A DNA stretch of 64,000 nt from Metellina segmentata (GCA_947359465.1 OX375879.1:118436557-118500556); one strand, 5' to 3'. Shown: positions 1-11,152, counted from the first letter of the stretch. Translations and numbers: made by a program. Notes: a model not told the origin generated them from the letters alone.

Positions 1-579
1 TTTAATGGCCGAGATTCATACTCAATCTCCGCATTCTTTCGTGATGTGGATGAAAATCTTGAACTGTTTCCTGCATTGAGCGATGCTCAGAAAATTATAT
101 TTACTAAAAATCTGTTAACTGGACCAGCCAAAACCTTTCTGCAGTCTCAGCGTGGATTAACAACATGGTAAAAATTAAAAACTGCCCTGTTGGAAGAGTT
201 CAGCCAAAAAATTAACAGCATCGACCTGCATAGGCAGTTGGAGCATCGTAGGATGAAGCCTACTGAGACTGTATCGGAATATCACTTGGCTATACGGGAA
301 TTGGCAAGCAGAGGTGCCAATTGCATCGACGAAATTTCTATCATATATTATTGTATCAGGGGTATACCAGACTCCCTGAGCAATAAGCAAATATTATATG
401 GTGCCACTTCAATATCCCAATTCAAAACAAAAGTGATGATTTATGAGAAAATTTTTCTGGAACGCACCAAATACAAACAAATAGACGACAATGCGTACTC
501 CTTCAACGATGTGAACCACCGCCAAGGGACAGAAACAAAGCCTAATGTAGGGTTAAGCCCCACGGCTATCCTAAGATAA
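1..579 (+). pseudogene. Gypsy/Ty3-type gag remnant (5' end outside window)
   Basis: One reading frame runs from the first base to a stop at 577-579. It is broken only by an in-frame TAA at 169-171, directly after a Trp codon. The protein is a retrotransposon capsid-like (retrotrans_gag) domain. It has an aromatic and acidic start, a TGPAKTFL stretch before the stop, then FSQKI, a QLEHRRMKPTETVSEYHLAIREL block, and later a CIRGIPDS motif. In the family this region forms the capsid that packages element RNA. No CCHC zinc knuckle, protease or polymerase follows, so only part of gag survives. The stop and the missing downstream genes indicate a dead copy. The start lies before base 1. Confidence 0.7.
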
Positions 580-626
580 GCATTACAACTTTTACCTGAA
601 AAGAAGTACAACTTTCACTTAAAGAA

Positions 627-649
627 GCGCGATCGTTTTTTGATCGCGC
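627..649. other. GC-rich perfect hairpin after the gag remnant
   Basis: An 8-bp stem (GCGCGATC and GATCGCGC) encloses a T-rich loop, about 50 bp after the gag stop. It stands out in AT-rich DNA. The stretch from 650 to 970 may be leftover retroelement sequence, but I could not define LTR ends. Confidence 0.35.
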
Positions 650-1050
650 GCGCATCGGATCACGGTAGACGAGACGATTGATGTTATGTTGACGGATGTG
701 ATCTCGATGCGCCATTTTTAAACTCTCTGTACATATTATCTATAATAAATCGAATTCAACTAGAAGTATTCACTTAATAAAACCCCAGCACCCTACATTA
801 TTGTCGCGTAGATTTATAGTAGGTAGGCTAACCTCTTCGTATATATTTGCTAAAGGCGAGCAAGGACAGAGATTACTGATATCAACTCGAGACTTTATTA
901 ACTTGAACTGAGTGCTACATCTGGTTTTATACATTTTACGAAATGACTCGAATATTCGAGAATTGGTAAATTCTTGAAATTAACATAAATTAAATTCTTG
1001 GAGAAGTGAAAAACAAACAGAAAGGAAACTTTAAATAAAATATACTTTTA

Positions 1051-1130
1051 GGCCACTTGCCTCTAGTGGGATCCGAACCCGGTACTTTACGTTTTGCAGT
1101 CAGGTGCAATACCGATTGAGCCACTGTATT
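1051..1130 (-). repeat. tRNA-derived SINE head (tRNA-Cys-like)
   Basis: On the minus strand the sequence has a pol III A box (TGGCTCAATCGG, at 1112-1123) and a B box (GGTTCGGATCC, at 1069-1079). The anticodon-loop-like segment GACTGCAAAA resembles tRNA-Cys (GCA). The acceptor-stem halves do not pair, so this is a SINE head or tRNA pseudogene rather than a working tRNA gene. I see nothing else in 970-2124. Confidence 0.5.
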
Positions 1131-2124
1131 CACAGACAAAGTTAATAAGTTTCGCTACAATATAAACGACACGAGTGAAATTTTTATTCACTTGATTTTT
1201 ATGTTTTACTTAGCATATGTTTTTTGAAGAACCAACTAGTAAAATGTTTATATGTATTGTATTTACCACACCTAAAGCACTGATCAATTTCGTCCAAATG
1301 GTTCATAAAGTTCTAGTGACTATTTTTATATTCTCTTCAATTTAATTGAAACCAAAAAAAATCTAAAAGCATGTGCATTCTTACCAATGTTCCTTTTTAT
1401 TTCAATAATGTTAATATATTTATGTTGTTACTGATTTACTGTATTTTGTCTCACAAATTTTAAAAACAGTTGGTTCGTATTAACCAAACTCGGATTAACG
1501 GGAGGAGGGTAGTTTAATTAGCAGGCTTTTAGTGTAATTCAAGACTGTCCTTAAATAAATTGTAGTTAAACCAAACATGTTTCTCATGTATGGTAAAATA
1601 AAAGAACATTGTTTAAAATTACTTTATTTGAAATGAAAGTGACTAACATTTGCTTGACGCAAAACATTTAATAATTTTATCTACGTACTACGAAAACAAA
1701 TTACGAGAATTATGAGAGATTCTTACATAAAATACAAAAATTTCCCTGAGAGGTCTCCAAATGCTTCCAGGTGATAATTTATATTGGTTTACAGTCCATA
1801 CTTTTCGGGACTGAACCCCCTCATTCATGAACCCTAGTCACGGCTATGCCTCTTGAGGACTACAAGGCTGAATGGCGCACAAATGAAATCTCGATATTTA
1901 CTAGTCAATGAATACGGAGATCTTTCGTGGTTCATTTCCTTTACGACTTACACGTATTTAATACTCGTTAAGTTCTTCTAGTTTCGTTTTATAATCAGTG
2001 TTTCTTAACAACCAACATATTATAAAAAATCTAAATTTCTTAAGGGGCTCTTTCAAGCGGCTTGATTGATTACAATACAATCATACAGCTCACGAAGTCT
2101 TGATTCATTTTGCTACAAACAGGA

Positions 2125-2769
2125 GTCCGCAGTAGGGATGCGACATCGATAGCAAAACATCGATGTTCAAAATTAAAACATCGATGTTGATAATACATCG
2201 ACCAAAAAACATCGATGTTTTTAAAATTCAGTGTATTAAAACTTTTTTCCCCATTTCTTAAAATTGGTTTAGCAACTATTGATGCGACATCGACAGCAAA
2301 ACATCGATGTCCAAAATTAAAACATCGGTGTTGACAATACATCGCCCCCAAATCATCGATGTTTTTAAAGTTTAGTGTATTTAAACTTGTTTCCCCATTT
2401 CTTAAAACTGGTTTAGCAACTAGTGATGCGACATCGGCTCCAATGGATCGATGTTTTTTTTCTGAAACATCAATGTTTAGAAAACATCGACATCGATGTC
2501 GCATCTCTACTCTTCCAACCCTTCATCCTTGGTCACTTTGGTTTAAAAGTATGTTCAATTTTCTGATTGTAAAAATTATGCTACTTGGTTATTTTTAAAT
2601 TTTTATAACGGTACTTTTTTCATTTAAAAATAAAACATCGACAACGTAAAAACATCGACAAGTATAAACATCGATGTTACAAAAACGTTGACCCCAATAC
2701 ATCGATGTTTTTTAAAAAACATCGATGTTTTGAAAACATCGACATCGATGTCGCATCCCTAGTCCGTAG
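2125..2769. mobile_element. hAT-like MITE built of CATCGATG palindromes, with 8-bp target duplication
   Basis: The element proper is 2133-2761. Its ends are inverted copies beginning TAGGGATGCGACATCGAT. It is flanked by GTCCGCAG (2125-2132) and GTCCGTAG (2762-2769), which match at 7 of 8 positions and act as the target-site duplication. The TAGGG start and 8-bp duplication are typical of hAT transposons. The interior has no transposase. It holds two 144-bp tandem units starting at 2137 and 2281, a third partial one at 2425, and many copies of the palindrome ACATCGATGT. A second end-like sequence near 2483-2508 suggests nesting or recombination. Apparent reading frames here follow the repeat and are not genes. 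Confidence 0.75.
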
Positions 2770-3820
2770 CACATCTTCTATACTTTTGCTTTAGCAAATG
2801 TTTGAGCATTAAAAATAACATTACGAAAGCATTAAGGTAATACATATTTAGCTTAAGCAGCTTTAGCAGCTTAAAGGTAATACATATTTAATGCAACTAT
2901 ATTAGAATTCGAATAATTAGGGGCTCCGCCTCTACTCACTTGCGCTCGCTAACCCTCTGAATTGCTACGCGATCCCATTACGTTTGCTTCGCAAACCAAC
3001 ACTCCTTTCGCAGAGTCAATCGACGGCGAAACTATCTTACATTTTTTACATATTTCTATAATTTTTTTAATATTTCTATTCCCATACAGTTAAACAGCTA
3101 TGCTCAAAATTTTAGACCTGAACTCAATTTAGTTTTTGTGATACTTGAAGTTTTCTGAGCTATGTCAGGCTCAAGTCTGACAGCTTTCATGACGGATTAG
3201 TTTCCGAATATAATTGTGGCACGTTGAAAACACTTCAGACCTTTCATCTCCCAATTTAGTTTGACATCAAAACACTTTTGTTTGTTAACAGACTATAGAA
3301 GAACCTATTTTCGAAACAAAACAATGTCTGTAAAATATAAAATTGCACAGCAAAAAACCAAACTTGCAAAACTGCGTAAACTTAAATATAAAAAAAAAAA
3401 TTGTAAAGTATTGTATACAAAGCCGGTCATTTCTAACTTAATTATTATTATTTTGAATTATTGCCTTGTGTTTCAAAACTTTTTTTGAGAATGTTTAGTA
3501 TAATCAGCTAAATTGTCTGTTTTTTGTCGCGAAAACCATGTTTTAAACTATATGAAAAACAACAATATTTTGGATAAAAGAAAAACTTATTGCAGGGCTC
3601 GATATATCCGGGTGCACAGGTGCACATGAAAATGAAATTGTGCTCCTAATTTTTTCTCACTAGGTGCGCGCTGTGCACATAAAGTTAAAAAAAGGGGGAA
3701 GGGAAAACGTGTTTTATGTTATTTTGATGTTTGAACAAAATATTAGTATTGACCTCTATCGCTCTGAAGAAACATAATTAAAATTCCTAAATTAACACGA
3801 TGCGAAAACAAAATCGCTGG
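2770..3820. other. Gene-free AT-rich stretch with a repeat-end fragment
   Basis: No convincing gene. Near 2920-3030 there is a GC-rich patch (GGGGCTCCGCC followed by TTGCGCTCGCTAACCC). It resembles the start of the element at 42566-43025 and is probably the end of an old retroposon. At about 3595 the sequence CAGGGCTCGA looks like a hAT terminus, but I found no partner. Confidence 0.35.
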
Positions 3821-4893
3821 ACCGTAACTAGGGATTGGAATCCGACCGGATTGACGCTAATCCGACCGGATCCGTACTTTGTTAATAAGTCCATCTAATC
3901 AGTATCTATTTTTCTTAAACAGGCTGAATGGAAGTAGGAAAAAAGGATATTATTCCAAATTGACGAACAAAAAATTTAATTTAGTATCAGAAAAGCAACT
4001 TTATTAATAAAATTATCCATAGTTGAAGAAATCAATCACAAACAATAAACTATAGTAACTACTAGTACTACTAGTAGCTTATCTTTTATGACTTGGTTTA
4101 ATACTTTTTTCATTTCCTGTCGCATAAGATTCTTTTTTGGCATAAGAAACGTATTATCAGCTTGTCTCATGTTTTGATCATATCTTTTTGGTTTCCTTAA
4201 ATGAAATAATATATGCCAGTTATTATCGTGCAACGACGTTCTTTTACCCTTACATGCAGTGCCTCAGATAATTCAGCGCTCCATTCATCAAATGTTAAAG
4301 CAAACTTTTGTCATTATTTCTGGAGATAATCAAATTCACTAATCATGTCAGCTTTTACGGTATTTGCATAATTTTTAACTATAGATCTTATTGTGTTTGG
4401 TGAATAGGGGAGTTGAAATTCACTCTTTGAAGATAAATATCTGAAATCTGAAGATGTACAAAATGTACTGAGGTGTAACCATCTTTGAAGACATTCTCGA
4501 AACCATAGTTTCCATATTCTTTTCCTTTTTTAAATAACTGTCAATAGGTTTAGTTTTTTGTTATTTCTACTTCGCAAATAATTTCAATTGCCTCTGTGTC
4601 GTTTTCGTCACGTTTTGATGTGGATGCTTTATTAACTAAATCAAAGTAAGGGCGTTTTAATTGGCTATTCCCAGAAATTATGTTGATGCAGTGTTTTGTT
4701 TCTTAATGTACTTTTAAACCTTTGTAAGTTTCCTTCGTTCGCAAAAAATATCATTGATATAATTTAATTTATTATTTCTGCTAGAATTCTCCAAACTGAT
4801 GATGGAAAAATATAAAATCGATAAATTCACAATCTATTTCTTAATAAACGATTTTGTGACTTTAAAGTTGGGTTTGGAATCCCTAACCGTAAC
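3821..4893 (-). mobile_element. hAT element with perfect 8-bp target duplication
   Basis: The element is 3829-4885. The flanks are identical 8-mers ACCGTAAC at 3821-3828 and 4886-4893. The short terminal inverted repeat is TAGGGATT at both ends. Near the left end the motif AATCCGACCGGAT occurs twice, at about 3838 and 3857, like the subterminal repeats that hAT transposases bind. The inside carries a decayed minus-strand transposase, annotated separately. Confidence 0.8.
4036..4560 (-). pseudogene. hAT transposase remnant
   Basis: This is the coding relic of the hAT element around it. Read on the minus strand it gives SPNTIRSIVKNYANTVKADM, then about 20 residues later KFALTFDEWSAELSEALHV. 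The spacing and the LTFDEW motif are typical of the RNase H-like core of hAT transposases, where the Asp-Glu-Trp follows the first catalytic region. In-frame stops interrupt it (for example two TAA/TGA codons just before KFALTF) and frames change downstream. Neither the BED zinc finger nor the C-terminal dimerisation domain is recognisable. The copy is non-functional, but its identity agrees independently with the 8-bp target duplication. Confidence 0.6.
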
Positions 4894-5533
4894 GGGTTTA
4901 TACAGGAGATAGGTTTACTTGTGCCACTGTCATAAGACCTTTCCGATGGTCGAAACATTTTCCAGATGGCTCGGTAGAAGCGACTGTCGTACCAGCATGT
5001 ATGAACTTAATCTGATTCAGAAATTACGCCTCTGAATATATTCAAAGTTTTATGGGGTGTTACGGTTACTTTTCTATTGGACTGACGAATTTTATTTTTT
5101 TGGCTGTTTAAAGCCTGTGTTCTATTTGAAATTTCTACCAGTACATCTCCTGCTAGTGTTTTTTGTCTCTTCAACCATTCCTAATATAGTTTTGAGAAGC
5201 AAAATAGCTTATATGTTTTCAAGATTTCCGTCGTTACTTTTCACTAAAAAAATTTTTTGTTCCTATAAATTGTTTATCATTATTTTTACTACAGATGTGC
5301 TCCACTGAAGGAGAAGTTGATTTTTTATTTTCCATGTTTACTAAAGAAGTGTTCAGTCCCCGGCGGCACCACCCACCATGGAGTCCAACGAGGTAGTACA
5401 GGTTCCTGTACCAGTACTAGCCAGGGACTATACGAACCCAAGTCACCTCTATGACTGCCCTAAGGAGCTAGTTGGTGAGCAGGTCCTTAGTCCAAGCAGG
5501 ATATACTCACCAGTTGATTAATGTACTGGCCAG
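4894..5533. other. Gene-free stretch
   Basis: No supported gene. The segment 5355-5520 is less AT-rich and may be part of an unidentified repeat; I could not place it in a family. Confidence 0.3.
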
Positions 5534-5636
5534 AATCTTTAGGGTGTATTACATAGGGTGAATCTTTAGGGTGTATTACATAGGGTGAATATTTAGGGTG
5601 TATTACATAGGGTGAATCTTTAGGGTATATTGCATA
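5534..5636. repeat. 27-bp minisatellite, nearly four units
   Basis: Units beginning AATCTTTAGGGTG start at 5534, 5561, 5588 and 5615, exactly 27 bp apart, with one or two changes per unit. Because 27 is a multiple of three, the minus strand stays open and reads as a nine-residue repeat (SPYVIHPKD). This open frame is most likely an effect of the repeat length. Confidence 0.85.
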
Positions 5637-6089
5637 TTTGCTTGAGCATGAGATGTTGCCTTCGTGAAACAATTGCTGCTGCTATTTTGTATCTTTTTTG
5701 CAGGTGTCTCTATCTGCAGAAAGAGGAATCTTGAGGAGGGAAGAAATAGTCTGTAAAGTATTAGCGCCAGGTGTCTGGGTTAAGTGAATCGCAGAAGTTC
5801 CCTGTCTCTCAAGTGTCCTTGATGCTCAAGTGTACGACCAACGTGTGAAACTGTAGTTAGTTAGTTTTTCCGACTCCGTCTTTATCAAACATCTCTGTGA
5901 CAACAGGATACTTTTCATAACCAAGCATTCATAATGCTTTACTCGTTTTCCAAAATTTTAACCATGTGTTGTAATGTCTGTGTCGTAATAAGTGTTAATT
6001 TCGTCATCCCAAAAAATTTTGGAGAAATCAATTTAGCACAGCGTCTACTCGTGTGTTGGCACAACATTGAAGCACGTCTGCAGGTGTGT

Positions 6090-6870
6090 CATTGTCTGTC
6101 CCCACGGTTTCTTTGACGTCTTATGCGTTATGGGATACGTGCAAGAATTCCTCTACGCATTATTCACTTGACGGTGAACCACCGACGCCTCCGGCTACAA
6201 TGAACTCACCAACACAGCCAATGGCATGCCGATTGGCAATAAGTTGCCTGTTCAAAAGAGTCCTGCTACAATCGAGACTATAACGATGGAGGTGTTTTCG
6301 TCAGACACTACAGAAGTGATCGCCTTCTCCCGGAGTGTCTTATTCATTGTTATACTGGACCAACATTTGGCGCTATGGTCTGGTGCGCTATTAGATATCA
6401 AGGATCCCGAGGTCTTATCCCTCCTGCAACCCATTCCCGGAGCTGTACTTCAGCAAGAAAATGCCCGTCCACGTGTTGCTCGGAATGTACAAGCCATCTT
6501 CAGTGAACGACAGGTTACGCTTCTTCCATGGACTGCACGTTACCCGGATCTGTCGTCCATTGAGCATGTATGGGATTCAACTCGCCCTTCGGGTAGAGAG
6601 CACGGCTGAACTTTGGCATCATATAGAGGTCATCTGGAATGCCATTCCGCAGCATGACATTCAGAATCTTCATGATTCGATGTCATGACGTGTACATGCT
6701 CTCATCGCTGCGCGTGGCGGCTGCACAAGACATTGAATTTTTGGCGTTATTGTTGTTTTATAACTTTGTAATTTTGATCGTTTATTTAAATCACTATATG
6801 AGAATGTGAAATAAATTTCATTTATTCTGATGATTCTTTTATGGTGTTGGAATTTTCACTAACAGTATCA
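6090..6870 (+). pseudogene. Tc1-family transposase remnant with right end
   Basis: The C-terminal half of a Tc1 transposase is recognisable. The second catalytic Asp region reads LQQENARPRVARNVQAIF, with Asp changed to Glu in the usual QQDNARPH motif. It is followed by the third catalytic region, YPDLSSIEHVWD. A frameshift near 6580 moves the reading to another frame. It continues ELWHHIEVIWNAIPQHDIQNLHDSMS, then a TGA, then HALIAARGGC, ending at 6736. Near 6090-6200 an N-terminal helix-turn-helix relic is barely visible (RAMGY-like). The segment 6838-6870 (GGTGTTGGAATTTTCAC) resembles the usual right terminus. I found no matching left end. The copy is dead by substitution, frameshift and stop. 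Confidence 0.65.
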
Positions 6871-7144
6871 ACTGTGCACTATCAACCATCGAACTCCAAA
6901 CTTGTATACACCTTTCAACGTCAAATGAGAGATGCCACGTGACAAATCAACTTGAGATAAAAACTTTGTTGGATAATTTCGCATCGATAAAATTTGAAAA
7001 AAAAAAACATCTGAAACTTTTGCTTAGATTTAATATCAAGGCCCACTTTCCTTCAATATTTGCATAGGCCAATCTGTCAATAGACCACGATTACTGGATA
7101 CACACAGGAGCATGAATTAGTAAAGTAACCCACAACTACAGTTT

Positions 7145-8305
7145 TTATTTCGTATTACCCAACGTAGCTAGCAGGATCCCGTACGTTATTAGAGTTCCAA
7201 AGCAACTAATAATGAGGGATTTTCTGAACGTGTACATTTTCCATAGCGTGAGCCTGTTTTCTCGTCTGTAACTGTACTTCAGAAACTTCCTAATACCATT
7301 GCTAGAAGAAGTGAATTCGGATAGAAGGGACTTCATAGTTCTTTCTGCTCTCTCAGCTGTTTCTGTCGCAGCGGATGCATCCCATATTATTATCACCAAT
7401 AAAAATACACTGATGACCATGCTGAGAAAGCAGCTCAGTGCAAGAGAGGTTGTTAAGTGTCGTCCAAAAATCATAAGATACATTGCAAAATAGAGCTTCC
7501 TCATGTAACTAAACACGATAATAAAGGTAGGGTAAGAAAAGATACCCTCCATCTTTTTCATTGCAACGCTTGTACTGTGATGTGTTTCGCACAAGAAGAG
7601 CAAGATTTCTTTTGAATGGTCCTCTGATTCGTCTATGACTGATTGAAAGCACTTCTGTAGAATTTTACACAAAAAAATGAAGTACAGAGAGTAAATCCCG
7701 ACGAGAGTCTCTAGCATCAACCATGAAAAAGCTTCAATAACTTGAAAAATCATTGAAAAATGATTTGGATTAATTTTGAGTACATGAAGGACGACTGTTG
7801 AGTTTTTTAATAAAGCAACTTTGTATTCTGATAATATTAGATTTTTAACTACAGAGTCCAATAAAGTCAAGGAGTACCATATGATACAATAGCAATATAT
7901 AGAGCGTCTTCCTACGTGTTCTTGAACTCGAAACTGGGTGGCTTCAAAAATTCTAGACAAATCTTGAAGTAGCGAATTTAGGTTATATCTAGATTTGTAG
8001 ACAGATATGTATGCCGTTGAAATAATAAAGATAGAGGTACATCCGACTAAGTAGTCTTTCGTTTCACGTGAAATAGCAACGTAAAATAAACTGGTAAATA
8101 TGCATCCCAGTATGAAAACACTACTTATAAGCATTGAAAGTTTCTTCGAAGTACTCGGTTTCCACAACTGATGGTTAGGCAAACTTTCATGCCCAAGAAC
8201 ATGGAGAACCAACAAAATTGGGTAAAGTGTCTTATACAGAGAGTTTTTTGCTTCGTTGACATTTTGAACTGGATTATTCATGGCTCTTACTCGTGTCTCC
8301 TCCAT
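7145..8305 (-). CDS. Gustatory-receptor-like seven-transmembrane protein (copy 1)
   Basis: A single open exon encodes 386 residues. The family forms ligand-gated cation channels in sensory-neuron membranes, and the ligand cannot be told from sequence. Hydrophobic segments lie near residues 26-38, 58-79, 86-104, 137-158, 188-214, 256-280, 286-312 and 364-383. Shared landmarks are THH at 241-243, FSYP near 256, WDASAAT near 308-314, and a C-terminal block LTLWKMYTFRKSL before TYGILLATLG at 374-383. That final segment corresponds to the TYhhhhhQF signature of insect receptors, with LG in place of QF. I chose the ATG at 8303-8305 because copies 2 and 3 start at the same point. An upstream in-frame ATG would add 27 unlike residues across a possible intron. 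The TAA stop overlaps a polyadenylation hexamer (7142-7149). It is closest to copy 3. Confidence 0.85.
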   Translation of the reverse strand: MEETRVRAMNNPVQNVNEAKNSLYKTLYPILLVLHVLGHESLPNHQLWKPSTSKKLSMLISSVFILGCIFTSLFYVAISRETKDYLVGCTSIFIISTAYISVYKSRYNLNSLLQDLSRIFEATQFRVQEHVGRRSIYCYCIIWYSLTLLDSVVKNLILSEYKVALLKNSTVVLHVLKINPNHFSMIFQVIEAFSWLMLETLVGIYSLYFIFLCKILQKCFQSVIDESEDHSKEILLFLCETHHSTSVAMKKMEGIFSYPTFIIVFSYMRKLYFAMYLMIFGRHLTTSLALSCFLSMVISVFLLVIIIWDASAATETAERAERTMKSLLSEFTSSSNGIRKFLKYSYRRENRLTLWKMYTFRKSLIISCFGTLITYGILLATLGNTK

Positions 8306-8313
8306 TATAGGAA

Positions 8314-8390
8314 CTGACAAATCTCCGTCGTATTCTACTTCAATTTTCCACATACACATCCAGGTATTAGAATAACCAGCATTCACTTAC
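8314..8390 (-). other. Possible short intron just upstream of receptor copy 1
   Basis: On the minus strand a strong donor GTAAGTG (8384-8390) is followed 77 nt later by TTTGTCAG (ending at 8314), 8 nt before the chosen ATG. A non-coding first exon would then end at 8391. The polypyrimidine tract is weak, so this is an inference. Confidence 0.35.
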
Positions 8391-9239
8391 CGATGATCGT
8401 TCATTATTAGAATGATCATTGACTTTCAGGCCCTGGCGTTCACAGAACTATTGTGCTTTGTACCAGGCAATAAACCCGTTACTTTGCACTTAAAATATGA
8501 CTATGTAGTTGTGAACAAAATGTTTGCAGTTTTTTTTTGGTAAACATAATCACCTATCATTTTTATGGCATGAATATAATGTAGTGTATTTCCAATTTTC
8601 TAGTGGTTAATTATAGTAGGAAGAGAAATATATAAGATTTTATGACTTTAAGCTATAATGTCAAAAATTAAAATAATGCAGAATTATATGAAATACTGCT
8701 GATTTGACGAAATAATATCCATTATTCCTACAACAGCAATATACACTATTATATTTCTGATTTTCTCGTTATTAATATTAATATGAAGATAAGTAAAGCA
8801 GACATCTCTATTTGGAGTTTAAGTATCGCGTGGAAGATAAAATGTAATGCAGAATATAAAATATTGATGAAGATGTAATTTGTTTTCTGCTGTTAAATTT
8901 CCATATTAGTATTATTATTTCTGAATAAAATAAGGATGAATAATTGAAATTGTACCAATTGTAGAATAGACAGATGTTATTGCTTCACACAATGCATGTG
9001 TATTTAAATCAAATAACTTGAAAACGTACCTATCAATATTAAAACTGTATTCCCCCGAATGATTTTACATGCAATTTCAGCTGTTAATATGAATAGTTTG
9101 CATTTTTTTCAATACCATTATATGGTAATAAAAGCATCATTTTTACATTTTGTAGTTGATAACAGAACAGATATAATCGTACGTGTTGGCAGATACCTCA
9201 TGCAATTGGATTTGAAATAAAGGCTGGTTTATTCCAATT
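8391..9239. other. AT-rich region upstream of receptor copy 1
   Basis: No gene, repeat end or clear promoter motif could be identified. The promoter of the minus-strand receptor should lie in the first few hundred bases. Confidence 0.3.
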
Positions 9240-9530
9240 ATAAGGGCAGCGGTTTAACTACCGGAGTGATGCTATTTTGAAACTCGATCCAAAGATCGGG
9301 GATGGTACACGTTAAATCTTTCATGACCTCCAATGCCCTCACGTTGGCGTGGTGTGGAAGTTTAGAGAATGGGGGGCCAGCTCATATGTGACCTCGTCAT
9401 TTGATCATGATTCAATATTACGCGGTCCTGTTCTGGGATCTTTTAATTGGGTTTGATCACGGGCAGTCGAGAATAACCCGCTGTGTTGCTTCATTGCGAC
9501 GTTAACTAAAACACCTACTTACCATATATT
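9240..9530 (+). repeat. Degenerate SINE copy (plus)
   Basis: The body carries the family landmarks CCTCACGTTGGCGTGGTGTGGAAG, paraphrased at 9337-9361, and the tail AATAACCCGCTGTGTTGCTTC followed by GCGACGTTAACTAAAA. It is much more diverged than the copies at 43867 and 48532. Confidence 0.55.
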
Positions 9531-9588
9531 TTCATTGGGACCGTCTTTAATAGTATGTATTGGTGACAAACGTATAGTGAACGTGTAA

Positions 9589-9835
9589 GGTAATTTTAAT
9601 TAATGTCGTACTAGAGCAACACAACGGGCTATCGACGACGGTCCGGGATCAATCCCCTAAGGGAAATATCCGAGGACAACACCACGTCAATTTGAATCAC
9701 AGTCAGATGACGAGGCAACACTTGTGCTGGCACCCCACTCACCAAATTTCAACACCAACTTAACGTGAGGACTTTCGGCCACGACATTTTTAAGCCGCGC
9801 CAGCCGCCTCTACACCATACGCTTATAGTTTTAGA
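9589..9835 (-). repeat. SINE copy lacking the tRNA head (minus)
   Basis: Read on the minus strand, it matches the family body from the GAGGCGGCTGG region to the tail TTAATTAAAATTACC. The 5' tRNA-like part is missing. Confidence 0.7.
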
Positions 9836-10165
9836 CCCTGCAGGTGTCAACCTTACCCCCGTCCATGGGACAGGTAAAAGTGGTTTTTTGCGAACACACT
9901 GTGAAAAAGTGGTTGGATCACACCAAGACTAAGTGTGACAGATTCAGGCGAACCCTTTGCTGTGGTTTTAGCTTCAGGACTGGGCACTACTAACTTTGTT
10001 TACATGGTGGGAACTTCTCATGTGAGGGTTCCCGTCATGCAATGTAGAAATAAGAAGAAAATAAAAATATAATAATAATAATAATATAAAGTAAATAGAA
10101 GAAACATCAAAGTTATGTTAGTTGAAAGCAAAAGTTAACAAAAAAGGGCTAGTTAAAATAGAGCT

Positions 10166-10413
10166 TGTAGAGACAGGCGAGTTAGCGCCACCGGCGCGAT
10201 AACACCATCTATCGAAGAGTAAGTGGTACTGCAGAGAACGTCGGAGGTAATTGTAGACTCCGGACGTGTCTGCTGGATTCTTAGATCCTGTTGTTTAATT
10301 CTCCATGTATATAGTGTTCTTCCATGTTAAATAGTCGTCCTGTATTAGTCTGTGCTGTGCTGTGTTAAAATAAACTTGTGTGTTTAAAGAAGTTGTTCTC
10401 AATTGGACAAACA
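10166..10413 (+). repeat. Possible solo LTR
   Basis: The segment starts TGTAGAGAC, ends CAAACA and carries AATAAA at 10369-10374. It is richer in GC than its surroundings, which fits a solo LTR. I found no convincing target-site duplication, so the boundaries and identity are uncertain. Confidence 0.3.
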
Positions 10414-10479
10414 AAACACCTCGATTCGGCAATCCTCACAGAGCTCTAGGATGAAACCCTTTAACAAGTAAAGAACAAA

Positions 10480-11067
10480 GCTGAAATTAATTGTAGGCAA
10501 GTCTTATTGAATGAGGATGTCAATGTTTTCCGATAGGAACTTCATAATTTGCATGATCTTTGCTTGTGCTAGGTTGTTGCTTGCCGTGTTTGTGGCCCAT
10601 GGCCTGAAATTTTCGTCTGTTGGTTATGGTAGTTGATGGAGACACGTGAGGGGGCAGTTGAAAACGTAGTGGTTTGGCGTTTCTGTTTGTCCGCAGAGGC
10701 AGTTGCTTGATGTTGCTACTTTAAATATGCTTAGGTAGTTGGGGAAGAGTCCGTGGCCTGTGTAAAAAAACGTGAGGTAGGGTCCACGTGGTTCTTTCCT
10801 AGGGTTGATCTTTGGAAGAAATGCGAAGGTTCTTCTTCCTGTTTCTCCGGCTTCCCAGTCCTCCTGCAATTTTTGTAGGGATGATTTCTTCACAAGGTTT
10901 CTAACGTGACTCTTGGGTAGTTTGGCGAAGACCGTGAAATTAGTTTCTCCCATCGCTGCTTCCTTGGATAGTTGGTCGGCCCTTTCATTTCTGGTAACGC
11001 CAATATGGGCTTTAACCCAGTTGATGAACGTGTTAGTAAAGTTATCTTTAAGTAGTGTTACAAACAT
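10480..11067 (-). pseudogene. LINE (R1/I/Jockey-type) RNase H and zinc-knuckle remnant
   Basis: The minus-strand frame 10624-11067 contains the end of an RNase H domain, INWVKAHIGVTRNERADQLS. Its His and the last Asp (ERAD) match the catalytic core that degrades RNA in RNA-DNA hybrids. About 70 residues later comes the CxCG...H....C zinc-knuckle pattern found at the C-terminus of R1/I-group LINEs (CLCGQTETPNHYVFNC). The frame then shifts near 10640, and a related reading continues to about 10480. The upstream polymerase and endonuclease are absent. On the 5' side the remnant is directly joined to a SINE head (11070-11150). It is a truncated, inactive insertion. Confidence 0.7.
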
Positions 11068-11069
11068 CC

Positions 11070-11152
11070 TTGAACTGACCCGGATTAGAACCAGGAACCT
11101 TCCGATCTAGAGGCTAACACCGCAACCACCAGACCAGATTGGTTGGCCGGTG
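11070..11152 (-). repeat. tRNA-derived SINE head (minus)
   Basis: On the minus strand it shows an A-box region TGGTTGCGGTGTTAGC and a B box GGTTCTAATCC. It matches the head of the full copies at 43867-44179 and 48532-48859. It is truncated at its 3' side by the LINE remnant. Confidence 0.65.

Noticed and set aside
1051..1130. tRNA-Cys gene on the minus strand
   Set aside because: The acceptor stem does not pair; a SINE head or pseudogene fits better.
2070..2504. 144-codon minus-strand frame with repeated HRCF units
   Set aside because: It follows the 144-bp repeat of the MITE (a multiple of three), so the long frame is expected without selection.
5487..5672. 61-codon minus-strand frame with SPYVIHPKD repeats
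   Set aside because: The openness follows from a 27-bp repeat; no start context or homology supports a protein.
8306..8386. N-terminal extension of receptor copy 1 from the upstream ATG
   Set aside because: The 27 residues have no counterpart in the other copies and contain a likely short intron; the common ATG at 8305 fits the family.
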